Source of the DNA: JBCBGF01 sp039820585
GTDB taxonomy: Bacteria > Pseudomonadota > Alphaproteobacteria > Rhodobacterales > Rhodobacteraceae
Length of the DNA stretch: 64,000 bases
Reading direction: 5' to 3'
Assembly (NCBI GenBank): GCA_039820585.1
Contig: JBCBPV010000013.1
Coordinates: 1-64,000, forward strand
Shown here: positions 36,511 through 44,893 of the stretch, piece after piece
Numbering within the stretch: position 1 is the first letter of the stretch
Layout of the letters: each line of letters starts with the position of its first letter
Position numbers and translations under genes: made by a program
Notes under the pieces: generated by a model
Told to the model about the DNA's origin: nothing
Database searches by the model: none
The model's input: the letters and a program-made list of their open reading frames with translations, nothing else

Positions 36511-37527
36511 TCAGGCGTTCATATACATGCCTTCATAGATCGGCTCTAACGTCGCGGGATCAAACAGCGATGATACGCTGGTGCCGTTCCAGATGTTCAG
36601 GATGGCTTGGGCAAACATCGGCGCTGTGGGTACGATGCGGATGTTAGGCGCTTGCTTCACGGCATCAGTGGGCTCAATCGAGTCGGTGATCACCAGACTT
36701 TTCATCGCCGAGTTGGTGATCCGTTCTACCGCCGGGCCGGACAGAACGCCGTGGGTGATGTAGGAGTGGACCTCTTTCGCCCCATTCTCGATCAGGACAT
36801 CGGCGGCTTTGCAAAGCGTTCCGGCGGTGTCGCAGATGTCATCCACGATGATGCAGGTCTGCTTGCGCACATCCCCGATCACCGTCATTTCCGCTACTTC
36901 GCCCGGCTTCTCGCGCCGCTTGTCGACGATGGCCAATGCGCAGCCGATCCGCTGCGCCAACTCACGCGCGCGGGCCACACCGCCGACGTCGGGCGAGACC
37001 ACTGTGACCTTTTTGGGGTCCTTGAACTGATGCTGGATATCCAGCGCAAAGACCGGTGAGGCATACAAGTTATCCACAGGAATATCGAAGAAGCCCTGGA
37101 TCTGCGCGGCGTGCAAGTCCATCGTCAGAACCCGCTCGATCCCCGCGCTGACCATCATGTTGGCGACCATTTTGGCAGTGATCGGCGTACGTGCCTTGGT
37201 GCGGCGATCCTGGCGGGCATAGCCGAAATAGGGAATGACGGCTGTTATCCGCGCCGCTGACGATCGGCGCAAGGCGTCGGTCATGATGAGCAATTCCATC
37301 AGGTTGTCATTGGCCGGGTTCGACGTGGACTGGATGATGAACATGTCTTCGCCGCGCACATTCTCGAACACCTCAACGAAAATCTCGGCGTCATTGAACC
37401 GCTCCACCCGCGCGTCCACCAAACCGGTTCGCACCCCGCGATGCATTGCCATGCGGCGGGCCACCGAGGTGGCGAGGGTCTTGTTGGAATTGCCGGAAAT
37501 AAGCTTTGGATCGGGCTGATGGGGCAT
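36511..37527 (-). CDS. prs: Ribose-phosphate pyrophosphokinase
   Basis: Makes PRPP for nucleotides, His and Trp. From ATG 37527, 338 residues. N-terminal 'KLISGNSNKTLATSVA', 'IIQSTSNPANDNLMELLI', metal/ATP block 'MDLHAAQIQGFFDIPVDNL', PRPP loop VDDICDTAGTL, and the C-terminal 'IRIVPTAPMFAQAILNIWNGTSVSSLF'. A start 18 codons upstream (37581) is possible but adds non-family residues. Confidence 0.96.
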   Translation of the reverse strand: MPHQPDPKLISGNSNKTLATSVARRMAMHRGVRTGLVDARVERFNDAEIFVEVFENVRGEDMFIIQSTSNPANDNLMELLIMTDALRRSSAARITAVIPYFGYARQDRRTKARTPITAKMVANMMVSAGIERVLTMDLHAAQIQGFFDIPVDNLYASPVFALDIQHQFKDPKKVTVVSPDVGGVARARELAQRIGCALAIVDKRREKPGEVAEMTVIGDVRKQTCIIVDDICDTAGTLCKAADVLIENGAKEVHSYITHGVLSGPAVERITNSAMKSLVITDSIEPTDAVKQAPNIRIVPTAPMFAQAILNIWNGTSVSSLFDPATLEPIYEGMYMNA

Positions 37528-37636
37528 GGGGCAGCGGGTCCTGTGGGCGCGTCTGACATGACGGATTCGTGACGTTGACACCGCTTAGCACGCGTCTAGG
37601 GTCGCGCAAACATGACAACCCGGGGAGGGGCGCGAA

Positions 37637-38239
37637 ATGGCCCATATCGACTATTTCTTTGCAACGATTTCGCCGTTTACGTACCTTGCGGGGCTTCGGT
37701 TCGAGGAGATCGCCGAAAAACATGGCGCCACTGTGACCTACAAGCCGCTCGATGTGATTGCACTGTTTGGTCGGACCGGCGGCATTCCCCCGAAAGAGCG
37801 CCACCCCTCGCGCCAGGAATACCGCGCGCAGGAGCTGCGGCGGCAGGCAAAGAAACAGGGCTTGCCGTTCAACCTTGCGCCCGCCCATTGGCCCACGAAC
37901 CCCGCGCCTGCGGGCTATGCGCTGATCGCCGCGCAGAAGGCGGGGGGCGGTGATCTGGGTAAGCTGATGCACGCCTTTGGGCGCAGTTGCTGGGCGGATG
38001 AGAAGAACATCGCGGAAGATGATGTGATCCGTGGGTGCCTGACAGAGGCAGGTTTCGATGCGGGTCTGGCTGATAGCGGGATGCTGGCAGGGGCCGAGGA
38101 ATACGCCAACAACCTGGAAGAGGCGGTGTCGCGCGGTGCGTTTGGCGCACCGTTCTACATCGTGGCCGATAGCGATGAGCGGTTTTGGGGCCAAGACCGG
38201 TTGGACGACTTGGACGCTTACCTCAGCGGCGACCTTTAG
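37637..38239 (+). CDS. 2-hydroxychromene-2-carboxylate isomerase family (DsbA-like)
   Basis: Thioredoxin-fold, GST-kappa/DsbA-like protein of 200 residues: 'IDYFFATISPFTYLAG' (Ser replaces the redox Cys, as in HCCA isomerases), 'YKPLDVIALFGRTGG', 'WPTNPAPAGYA', 'GAFGAPFYIVADSDERFWGQDRLDDL'. Named for naphthalene-pathway enzymes using glutathione, but most homologues have unknown substrates. Its stop overlaps the next start (TAGTG). Confidence 0.88.
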   Translation: MAHIDYFFATISPFTYLAGLRFEEIAEKHGATVTYKPLDVIALFGRTGGIPPKERHPSRQEYRAQELRRQAKKQGLPFNLAPAHWPTNPAPAGYALIAAQKAGGGDLGKLMHAFGRSCWADEKNIAEDDVIRGCLTEAGFDAGLADSGMLAGAEEYANNLEEAVSRGAFGAPFYIVADSDERFWGQDRLDDLDAYLSGDL

Positions 38240-39054
38240 TGCCGGAAGGGCCGCGCGCTGGCTATCACACGTTCTGGCGCGAAGTGGGTGTAGGGCCGCG
38301 GCACGGCGTTGCGGTCCATTGCTCGCTGGCCCATAGCGCGGCGTTGCGCGGGGTTTTGGACCCGTTGTCAGAGCTCTTGACAACGGTGGCGATGGACCAG
38401 CCGGGCCATGGGCGCAGTGGCGACTGGCCGGGTAGGATACCGTTTCAGGACGCGATGGTTTCGATCCTGCATGACTTCGTTGCCGCGGCAGAGGGGCCGG
38501 TCGATCTGATCGGGCATTCGTTTGGGGGCACCTGCGCGTTGCGGGTGGCGGTGGAAGCGCCCGAACGCATCCGGTCGCTGACCCTGATCGAGCCGCCGAT
38601 CTATGATGCGCTTAAGGGGTCGGGCGCACCGGAGATGGCGCAGCAAGATGCGCTGGATGCGCCTTTTGCCGAGGCTCTGGCGCGGGAGGATTACGGTGCC
38701 GCCGCGCGCGGTTTTGCCAGGACGTGGGGCAGTGGCCTGCCGTGGGAGACGATGCCGGCGGAACAGCGCGCCTATATGATCCAGCGGATGCCCCTGATCG
38801 AAGGCGCAGGGCACATGCTGAACGCGGACACCACGGGGCTGTTGCGGCCCGGCGTGCTCGAGGCGTTGGATGTGCCGGTGCTGTTGATCCGGGGCACGGT
38901 GTCACCGCCCGCGGTTCCCGCAATTTTGCGGGTGTTGGCGGAGCGGTTGCCGCAGGCCGAGACGGTCGTGATCGAGGGGGCGGGGCACATGGTGCCGATC
39001 ACCCATCCTGAGCCTGTGGCGCAGTTGATCCGGGAGCATATTCTCCGGACATGA
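38239..39054 (+). CDS. Alpha/beta-fold hydrolase
   Basis: A 271-residue hydrolase from GTG 38239, coupled to the isomerase gene. 'DQPGHGRSGDWPG', nucleophile GHSFGGTCALRV near residue 95, and the His in EGAGHMVPITHPEP are in normal order. Substrate unknown. Its 3' end overlaps the convergent ltaE by 56 bases. Confidence 0.85.
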   Translation: MPEGPRAGYHTFWREVGVGPRHGVAVHCSLAHSAALRGVLDPLSELLTTVAMDQPGHGRSGDWPGRIPFQDAMVSILHDFVAAAEGPVDLIGHSFGGTCALRVAVEAPERIRSLTLIEPPIYDALKGSGAPEMAQQDALDAPFAEALAREDYGAAARGFARTWGSGLPWETMPAEQRAYMIQRMPLIEGAGHMLNADTTGLLRPGVLEALDVPVLLIRGTVSPPAVPAILRVLAERLPQAETVVIEGAGHMVPITHPEPVAQLIREHILRT

Positions 39055-40090
39055 GCGCCAGCAGGTGGTCCACATCCGCCTCGCTCGTGGCCCAGTTGCA
39101 GATCAGGCGGGTGGGGATGAGGTCAGTCTCTTCACCACCTGAAAGGTCATCTAGGGACAGGAAGTACTGGGCCCCGGCCTTTAGCGCCTTGCGGTGGGTG
39201 GCGCGGGGCAGGGAAACGAAGATCATGTTGGCATCCACTGGGTGGTGGATCACCGCGCCCGGAAGCGCGCGCAGTCCCGCCGCCAGACGGGTCATCGCCG
39301 CATTCGCCGCCCCTGCCATCTCACGCCAAAGGTCGCCTTCGAGATAGGCGACTATTTGCGCAGCCAGATAGCGCTGTTTCGAGAACAGGTGGCCCGCGCG
39401 CTTGCGGCGGTAGATCAGGCTTTCGGCGTGAGCGGCGTCGAAGATCACGATCGCCTCGACACCCATCAGGCCGTTCTTCGTGCCCCCAAAACTCACCGCA
39501 TCGACGCCCGCCTTCCACGTCATCTCCGCCGCCGTGCAGCCAAGCGTCATCATCGCGTTCGTGAACCGTGCGCCGTCAAGGTGGACGGGCAGGCCATGTG
39601 CATGGGCGACTGCTGTTAACGCCTTCAACTGTTCAAGCGCGTAGACCGTCCCCCGCTCTGTCACCTGCGTCAGCGACACGGCACCCGGTTGTGTATAGTG
39701 TAGGCCGCGCTCTACCCCTTCGGTGATCGCCGTATTAAGCGCATCCGGCGTGATCTGGGCATCCACCTCAGGCACCAGCACCAGCTTCGCCCCTCCGGTA
39801 TAGAACTCCGGCGCGCCGCATTCATCGGCATGGATATGGGCCACTGCGCTGCAAAATATGTTCTGCCAGGGCTGGACGAGGCTGGCGAGCGCCAGGGAGT
39901 TCGCTGCGGACCCAGTGGGCACCAGAAACACCGCCGCGTTAGGTGCCTCGAACACATCGCGAATGCGCGCCACTGCCTCAAGCGTCAGGGGGTCGTCGCC
40001 ATAGGGCACCGCGTAGCCGTCATTGGCCCGGGCCAGCGCCTCTATCACCCGCGGATGTACCGGGCCTGTGTTGTCGGATCCGAAGTTCAT
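38999..40090 (-). CDS. ltaE: Low-specificity L-threonine aldolase
   Basis: PLP enzyme cleaving threonine (and allo-threonine) to glycine and acetaldehyde. From ATG 40090, 363 residues: 'MNFGSDNTGPVHPRVIEAL' start, 'PTGSAANSLAL', 'LDGARFTNAMM' and PLP lysine in SFGGTKNGLMG (Lys 205). Stop overlaps the convergent hydrolase gene. Four-base ATGA overlap with ycgN upstream; GAGGAA lies eight bases before the start. Confidence 0.92.
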   Translation of the reverse strand: MNFGSDNTGPVHPRVIEALARANDGYAVPYGDDPLTLEAVARIRDVFEAPNAAVFLVPTGSAANSLALASLVQPWQNIFCSAVAHIHADECGAPEFYTGGAKLVLVPEVDAQITPDALNTAITEGVERGLHYTQPGAVSLTQVTERGTVYALEQLKALTAVAHAHGLPVHLDGARFTNAMMTLGCTAAEMTWKAGVDAVSFGGTKNGLMGVEAIVIFDAAHAESLIYRRKRAGHLFSKQRYLAAQIVAYLEGDLWREMAGAANAAMTRLAAGLRALPGAVIHHPVDANMIFVSLPRATHRKALKAGAQYFLSLDDLSGGEETDLIPTRLICNWATSEADVDHLLALMSGEYAPGSTAPQAQDG

Positions 40091-40563
40091 CCCTTTGGTT
40101 CCTCGATGATATGGTCTTCCCACTCTTCCTCGGGCACCTCGAACTCGGGCACCGTCCAGCCGCGGACAGACACGCCTGCGTCGTGCACGCTGCCGGGGGT
40201 GCCACTGATCAGCGGGTGCCAGTCATAAAGTGGCTTGCCCTCATGCAGCAGGCGATAGGCGCAGGTCTCGGGCATCCAATAGGCGATTTCGGGCAGGGTC
40301 TGGGGCGACAGGACCACGCATTCGGGCACCAGCGTTTTGCGGATGTCGTATTGCCCGCAGCGGCAGGTTTCATCATCCAGAAGTCGGCAGGCCACGCGCG
40401 TGAGTTCCACCTCTCCGGTATCGGGGTCTTCCAGCTTGTTGAGACAGCATTTGCCACAGCCGTCACACAGCGCCTCCCACTCGCGCTGGGTGAGGTTCTT
40501 GAGCGGAACACGCTCCCAATAGCGGTCGCGCAGGCCGTCGCGGTGGATGGGGTCGGTGGTCAC
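40087..40563 (-). CDS. YcgN family cysteine-cluster protein (UPF0260)
   Basis: The 158-residue protein has the YcgN cysteine array: LCDGCGKCCLNKLED, 'TRVACRLLDDETCRCGQYDIR', 'VPECVVLSP', PETCAYRLL. The metal- or FeS-binding Cys cluster gives the family name; function unsettled. It lies between ribF and ltaE with ATGA overlaps on both sides, so ribF-ycgN-ltaE are one operon. Confidence 0.9.
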   Translation of the reverse strand: MTTDPIHRDGLRDRYWERVPLKNLTQREWEALCDGCGKCCLNKLEDPDTGEVELTRVACRLLDDETCRCGQYDIRKTLVPECVVLSPQTLPEIAYWMPETCAYRLLHEGKPLYDWHPLISGTPGSVHDAGVSVRGWTVPEFEVPEEEWEDHIIEEPKG

Positions 40564-41498
40564 GCCTCAGCCAACGCAGCACGCGCCGCCGCGCTATCCC
40601 GATCCATTTGCGCGATGAGTGCGTCGAGACCGTTGAACGTTTCCTCTGGCCGCAGATAGGACACGAGCGCCACCGACAGGCGTGCGCCATACAAGTCGCC
40701 TTTGAAGTCGAACAGGAACGTCTCAAGGTTTGGCTGGTTTTCCCCAAACATCGGGCGCACGCCCATGGACGCGACGCCTTGGTACTCGCTCGCATGGGGG
40801 CCATCCAGCACTTCAACCCGCACGGCGTAGACACCGAATTTCGGCGGGTGCAGGCCGGCGATGGACATGTTGGCCGTGGGATAGCCCAGTTCGCGGCCGC
40901 GCTGATGGCCGCGAATGACCTCTCCCTCGATGCGGTGGAGGTGGCCTAACATTCTGGCGGCGTCTTCGGGGCGACCGTCGCTGAGCGCTTCGCGGATGCG
41001 GGTGGATGACACCTCTAGCCCGCCGGTGGATAGAAGCGGCGCGATGGTGACGCCAAAGCCCATGGCTTGGCCGTAAGCTTTCAGGTCCGCGGCGGTGCCG
41101 GTCCGGCCTTTGCCGAAGCAGAAGTCAGCGCCGACCACGATGTGTTTGAGGCCCAGACCCTCCACGATGACGCGCTGGGTGAATGCCTCAGCACTCAGCG
41201 ATGACAGCGCTTCGTTGAAGTTCACTTCATAGAGCCGCGCGACGCCGAGTTTCGCCAGACGGTGGGCCTTGGCTTCTGCGTTCATTAGGCGGAAAGGGGC
41301 TGCGTTGGGGGCGAAGTATTCGCGGGGGTGCGGTTCAAACGTCAGGATGCCGGTGGGGCACCGGATCTCATGCGCAGTCTTCGCGGTCAGCGAGATGACC
41401 GCCTGATGGCCCAGATGCACACCGTCGAAATTGCCGATGGCCGCGGCGGCGCCACGGTCACTGTCATCAACGAATTGATAGTCGCGAATGATCCGCAT
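40560..41498 (-). CDS. ribF: Bifunctional riboflavin kinase / FAD synthetase
   Basis: Makes FMN and FAD. From ATG 41498, 312 residues. N-terminal nucleotidyltransferase: 'GAAAAIGNFDGVHLGHQAVI', 'LTFEPHPREYFAP', 'GADFCFGKGRTGTAADL', SSTRIREALS. C-terminal kinase: 'GRELGYPTANMSI', 'GVYAVRVEV'. First gene of the ribF-ycgN-ltaE operon. Confidence 0.95.
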   Translation of the reverse strand: MRIIRDYQFVDDSDRGAAAAIGNFDGVHLGHQAVISLTAKTAHEIRCPTGILTFEPHPREYFAPNAAPFRLMNAEAKAHRLAKLGVARLYEVNFNEALSSLSAEAFTQRVIVEGLGLKHIVVGADFCFGKGRTGTAADLKAYGQAMGFGVTIAPLLSTGGLEVSSTRIREALSDGRPEDAARMLGHLHRIEGEVIRGHQRGRELGYPTANMSIAGLHPPKFGVYAVRVEVLDGPHASEYQGVASMGVRPMFGENQPNLETFLFDFKGDLYGARLSVALVSYLRPEETFNGLDALIAQMDRDSAAARAALAEA

Positions 41499-41537
41499 GG
41501 CCGCCCGGATAGCGCCGTCGCGAGGGCGGTGCAAGCG

Positions 41538-42011
41538 TCAGTCGAACTTGCCCGAAGGGGCGAGCACGGTGGCCTCACCTTTCAGCACGACCATGCCGTC
41601 CACTTCGCAATGGGTGGCGAGTTGGACGCGGCGCTTGGCGTGGTCGATATCGACCACCGTGACCACCGCGCGCACGATGTCGCCTGGGCGCACGGGGGCC
41701 ATGAATTTGAGCGACTGGCCGAGATAGACGGTACCGTGGCCGGGCAGCTGTTCGCCGATGACGGCCGAGATCAGGCCTGCGGTCAACATGCCGTGGGCAA
41801 TGCGGCCCTGAAAGATGGTGTCTTGGGCGTAGGCATCATCCAGATGCACGGGGTTTCGGTCAGTCGATACCTCGGCAAACAGCTCGATATCGCGGTCGGT
41901 GACTTCTTTCGACAGCTCGCGGGACATGCCCACCTCAAGCTCTTCGATGACGATCGTGCCGCGGGGCATGTTGTCGAGCATCTCTTTCTCCGCTTCGCAA
42001 TATTCGGACAT
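41538..42011 (-). CDS. MaoC-family (hot-dog) dehydratase
   Basis: A 157-residue hot-dog-fold protein. The hydratase 2 motif with catalytic Asp and His is visible in 'VSTDRNPVHLDDAYAQDTIFQGRIAHGML' (about residues 48-76), as in (R)-specific enoyl-CoA hydratases such as PhaJ. 'YLGQSLKFMAPVRPGD' and a C-terminal strand complete the fold. The first 14 residues (MSEYCEAEKEMLDN) are extra compared with PhaJ. Likely (R)-3-hydroxyacyl-CoA metabolism; substrate unknown. 39 bases upstream of ribF. Confidence 0.85.
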   Translation of the reverse strand: MSEYCEAEKEMLDNMPRGTIVIEELEVGMSRELSKEVTDRDIELFAEVSTDRNPVHLDDAYAQDTIFQGRIAHGMLTAGLISAVIGEQLPGHGTVYLGQSLKFMAPVRPGDIVRAVVTVVDIDHAKRRVQLATHCEVDGMVVLKGEATVLAPSGKFD

Positions 42012-42073
42012 CGTTTGTCCAAAATTTGTAACTTAATTACTTTGCGCGCGCAGAAAAGCAAGTGAAATCAGGG

Positions 42074-42946
42074 TCAGCGTAGCTGTCCTATTGCGAAGGT
42101 CGGAGTAGTTTTTGCGCTTTGGATGAAGGTGCTTAGCGCATCTGGGTCGGGATCATTCGATGTTTTCGTCTCAGTGGCTGCTAGTCCACCGGTCACGAAC
42201 AATGAGTCGATATCTTCGCCCATTGCCCCCTGAACGTCGGTCGCGATTCCATCGCCTATGGCGAGGATTCGGGGGTCAGAGATGGATGTGCCCAGTTCCG
42301 CGAGCCGCCGCCGGGCGAGATCGTAGACCGGTGGATGGGGTTTCCCGAAGTAAAGGCTTTCTCCCCCCATCTCGGTATAAAGCGCGGCCAGGGCGCCTGC
42401 GCACCATTCCCGCGTCTCGCCCCGGTCGACCACTATGTCGGGGTTTGCGCAGAGCAGCTTCAGCCCCTTTTGCTTGGCGTAGAGAAAATCGGGCCGGTTC
42501 ACGTCAGGATCCGCCATGGGATCGCGCGGGCCGGTACAGACGATCCCCTCGGCCTCGGCCAGCGGCACGCGTTCGATGGTGGGGCAGTCCTCAATCAGGT
42601 GGATTGGTTCAAAGAATGGCAGGTCGTGGTCCTGGCCGATGAAGTACACGCGGTGGCCCGCGACGCCTTCAAACATCGCCAAGCGCGCGCTGTCGCCCGA
42701 ACTGGCGATCGTGTCCCAGCAGTCGCGCGGTACGCCCATGCCGTCGAGCTGCTTTTCCACCTCCACCCTGGGGCGGGGCGAGTTGGTGAGCAGAACAACT
42801 TTGCCCCCTTGCGCCCTGTAGGCCAAAAGCGCTTCCACGGCAGCCGGGAACGGGCGCAGACCATCATGCAAACAGCCCCAGAGGTCACAGAAGACGGCGT
42901 CGTAATTGGCCGAAACCTCGGCGAGGGACCCGATGATCCGGGTCAT
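42074..42946 (-). CDS. HAD-IIA family phosphatase (TIGR01459-like)
   Basis: A 290-residue HAD phosphatase of the class IIA group. Motif I is FCDLWGCLHDG (residues 18-28), where Trp replaces the second Asp of the usual DxD; that is normal for the alphaproteobacterial TIGR01459 family. 'LLTNSPRPRVEVEKQL' (motif II), 'YFGKPHPPVYDLA' (motif III Lys) and ILAIGDGIATDVQGA (motif IV) follow. Substrate unknown. ATGA overlap with ppaC, so co-expressed. Confidence 0.88.
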   Translation of the reverse strand: MTRIIGSLAEVSANYDAVFCDLWGCLHDGLRPFPAAVEALLAYRAQGGKVVLLTNSPRPRVEVEKQLDGMGVPRDCWDTIASSGDSARLAMFEGVAGHRVYFIGQDHDLPFFEPIHLIEDCPTIERVPLAEAEGIVCTGPRDPMADPDVNRPDFLYAKQKGLKLLCANPDIVVDRGETREWCAGALAALYTEMGGESLYFGKPHPPVYDLARRRLAELGTSISDPRILAIGDGIATDVQGAMGEDIDSLFVTGGLAATETKTSNDPDPDALSTFIQSAKTTPTFAIGQLR

Positions 42947-43863
42947 ACGGCGAGGTTCGGGATGATTTGCTTTTTCCGGCTGACGATGCCCGGCAGCACG
43001 ACTGTGTCGCCTGACACCGTGGCGCCAAAGCTTTTCTCGGCAACTGTTTTGACCAGGTCGTTCGGTACCAGAAGTGTGGCTTCCTCGTTCAGGATATCGA
43101 CAACGAACAACAGCACCTGATCTGCCCCGTCTTCTTCGGCGACCGGGCCCATCGCGGCCATCAGTGCATCTTTCCGCGATAGAACCGTCCCCGGCGATGT
43201 GGTCTCCAGTACAGAGACGCGGAACTGCTTGCCCGCAACTTCGTATTCTTTGCTGTCCATCCGCAGAAGTTCGGCTTCCGAGAAGGCGGAGACATCGGAT
43301 TTTGCGGCGAACAGCTCTGCGGCGTAGTCAGGGATCGAGACGCCCAGCTCTTCGGCGAGCGCGTGGGCGATTGCCTTGTCTTCCTGCGTCGTCGTAGGTG
43401 AGCGGAATTCCAGCGTGTCAGACAGGATGCATGACAACATCGCGCCTTTGATCCCGGTTGGCGCCTGCGCCATGTCCTTGCCGATCATTTTCCACATTAT
43501 CGTGGCCGTGCAGGCGAGCGGTTCGATGCGAATGTCGATCGGGCCCTTCGTTTCCAGACCGCCAACCAGTTTGTGATGGTCGATGATGCCCTGGATATCG
43601 GCGTCGTTGATCGCGTCGGGCAATTCGGCGGGGTTGTTGGTGTCGACGATGACCACGGGCGTATCGGCGGCGACGCTGTCGATGATTTGCGGTTTGTCCA
43701 GAGCCCAACGCTCCAACATGAAGGCGGCTTCGGTGTTAGGTTCGCCGAGCAGGCGCGGCTCGGCCGGGGTGCCTTTCACCGCGCTGAGGTACCAGGCCCA
43801 GATGATCGGGCTGCCGGTGGAATCGGTGTCGGGGGATTTGTGGCCGAAGACGAGTGTGGTCAT
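42943..43863 (-). CDS. ppaC: Manganese-dependent inorganic pyrophosphatase (family II)
   Basis: Hydrolyses pyrophosphate. The 306-residue product has DHH-phosphoesterase motifs: FGHKSPDTDSTGSP (7-20), 'VIVDTNNPAEL' and GIIDHHKLVGG, then the DHHA2 domain with 'SRKDALMAA' and 'RKKQII' (SRKKQ-type substrate motif). Typical length. First gene of the ppaC-HAD pair. Confidence 0.95.
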   Translation of the reverse strand: MTTLVFGHKSPDTDSTGSPIIWAWYLSAVKGTPAEPRLLGEPNTEAAFMLERWALDKPQIIDSVAADTPVVIVDTNNPAELPDAINDADIQGIIDHHKLVGGLETKGPIDIRIEPLACTATIMWKMIGKDMAQAPTGIKGAMLSCILSDTLEFRSPTTTQEDKAIAHALAEELGVSIPDYAAELFAAKSDVSAFSEAELLRMDSKEYEVAGKQFRVSVLETTSPGTVLSRKDALMAAMGPVAEEDGADQVLLFVVDILNEEATLLVPNDLVKTVAEKSFGATVSGDTVVLPGIVSRKKQIIPNLAV

Positions 43864-44190
43864 TGGGAGGGTGTCCGGATGGTTGGAAAGTCGCGCGCCT
43901 TATAGGGGTGGCCTTGGGGGCTGTCACCCCCTGCGCCCAGGGTGGCCCCAATGCACTACGAATTTTGACAGTAGGGCCAGCTTCGGGCTATTGTGTGGGA
44001 ATTCTAGAGGAGTGCACTGACAGTGGAAAAGACCACCTGAACCGCCGAGTGTAAGCGCCCTAACTTGTGCTGTGCGACCCTTCTGACAAGGATGCCCTGA
44101 CAATGGACACTTGTAGCTGATCCCTGTGACGGGATGACAGCGGCTCGCGCATGTCGCGGGCCATCTCTAATTCAACTTGAGAGGCATCTC
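43864..44190. other. Gene-free region with three CTGACANxGGA motifs
   Basis: No protein gene seen in these 327 bases between ppaC and a small basic protein gene. An 11-base motif CTGACA(G/A)TGGA occurs at 44017-44027 and 44097-44107, with a shorter form at 44083-44092. ATCCC/GGGAT (around 44128-44143) can form a small hairpin. Probably the leader and promoter of the following gene. Confidence 0.35.
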
Positions 44191-44379
44191 ATGCCGAAAA
44201 AGACGAAAAAATCCCCGAGCAAGGGGCAAAGCGGAGCCTTGTCTGAAATCCTCGCAGCGAAGGCCGCGCGCAATGGTGCAGGGCCACGCGTGAACGCGCA
44301 GCGCAAGAGCCCCCACCTTGGGCCACAGCGGCGCGGTGGAAAGCCCAAATTGTTCCCGGGCCGCACCGGGGGTAGATGA
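44191..44379 (+). CDS. Small basic hypothetical protein (62 residues)
   Basis: From ATG 44191 (GAGAGG six bases upstream) the product is 62 residues, Lys/Arg-rich and low in hydrophobic residues. The N-terminus is MPKKTKKSPSKGQSGALSEI and the tail is rich in GGK/GR. The composition suggests a nucleic-acid-binding or ribosome-associated peptide, but I do not recognise the family. Lies upstream of groESL, which has its own promoter. Confidence 0.55.
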   Translation: MPKKTKKSPSKGQSGALSEILAAKAARNGAGPRVNAQRKSPHLGPQRRGGKPKLFPGRTGGR

Positions 44380-44461
44380 GTACACGCCCCGCTTTGCGAT
44401 TGCGCAGAGCGGGGCGACCAGATGCGGGGCACAGCACGCAAAAATTATCTGCTCTACGGCG

Positions 44462-44490
44462 TTGACAGGGGCCGCATGCTTTCTTATTTC
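44462..44490 (+). promoter_or_regulatory. groESL promoter
   Basis: TTGACA (44462-44467) and TATTTC (44485-44490) with a 17-base spacer, placed just before the CIRCE operator. A sigma-70-type promoter under HrcA repression is the natural reading. Confidence 0.6.
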
Positions 44491-44497
44491 AGCGCCG

Positions 44498-44524
44498 TTA
44501 GCACTCAAACGTTAGGAGTGCTAA
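44498..44524 (+). promoter_or_regulatory. CIRCE operator (HrcA-binding site)
   Basis: TTAGCACTC (44498-44506), nine-base spacer, GAGTGCTAA (44516-44524): an exact match to the CIRCE consensus. It lies 34 bases before the groES start, so HrcA should repress groESL until heat shock. Confidence 0.97.
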
Positions 44525-44557
44525 CAAGGGAGTAACTTGAACCAAGGAGCGTTCAAA

Positions 44558-44845
44558 ATGGCATTCACCCCGCTTCATGACCGTGTGCTAGTTCGCCGCG
44601 TTGAAAGCGACGAGAAAACCTCTGGCGGCCTGATCATTCCCGACAGCGCCAAAGAAAAGCCCGCAGAAGGCGAAGTTGTCGCTGTTGGCGCAGGCGCCAA
44701 AGACGATGACGGCGACCGGATCTCGATGGACGTCAAAGCTGGCGACAAGATCCTGTTCGGCAAGTGGTCGGGCACCGAGATCACGCTGGAAGGCGAAGAA
44801 CTGTTGATCATGAAAGAAAGCGACATCCTGGGCGTCATCGCCTGA
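44558..44845 (+). CDS. groES: Co-chaperonin GroES
   Basis: The 95-residue lid of GroEL. 'MAFTPLHDRVLVRRVESDEKT' start, mobile loop 'SGGLIIPDSAKEKPAEG', and C-terminal 'EGEELLIMKESDILGV'. ATG 44558 has AAGGAG eight bases upstream. Under CIRCE control, first gene of groESL. Confidence 0.97.
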   Translation: MAFTPLHDRVLVRRVESDEKTSGGLIIPDSAKEKPAEGEVVAVGAGAKDDDGDRISMDVKAGDKILFGKWSGTEITLEGEELLIMKESDILGVIA

Positions 44846-44893
44846 TCGCCTTTCTGACACCACCATATCTGAATTCAAACAGGAGTAGCGAAC

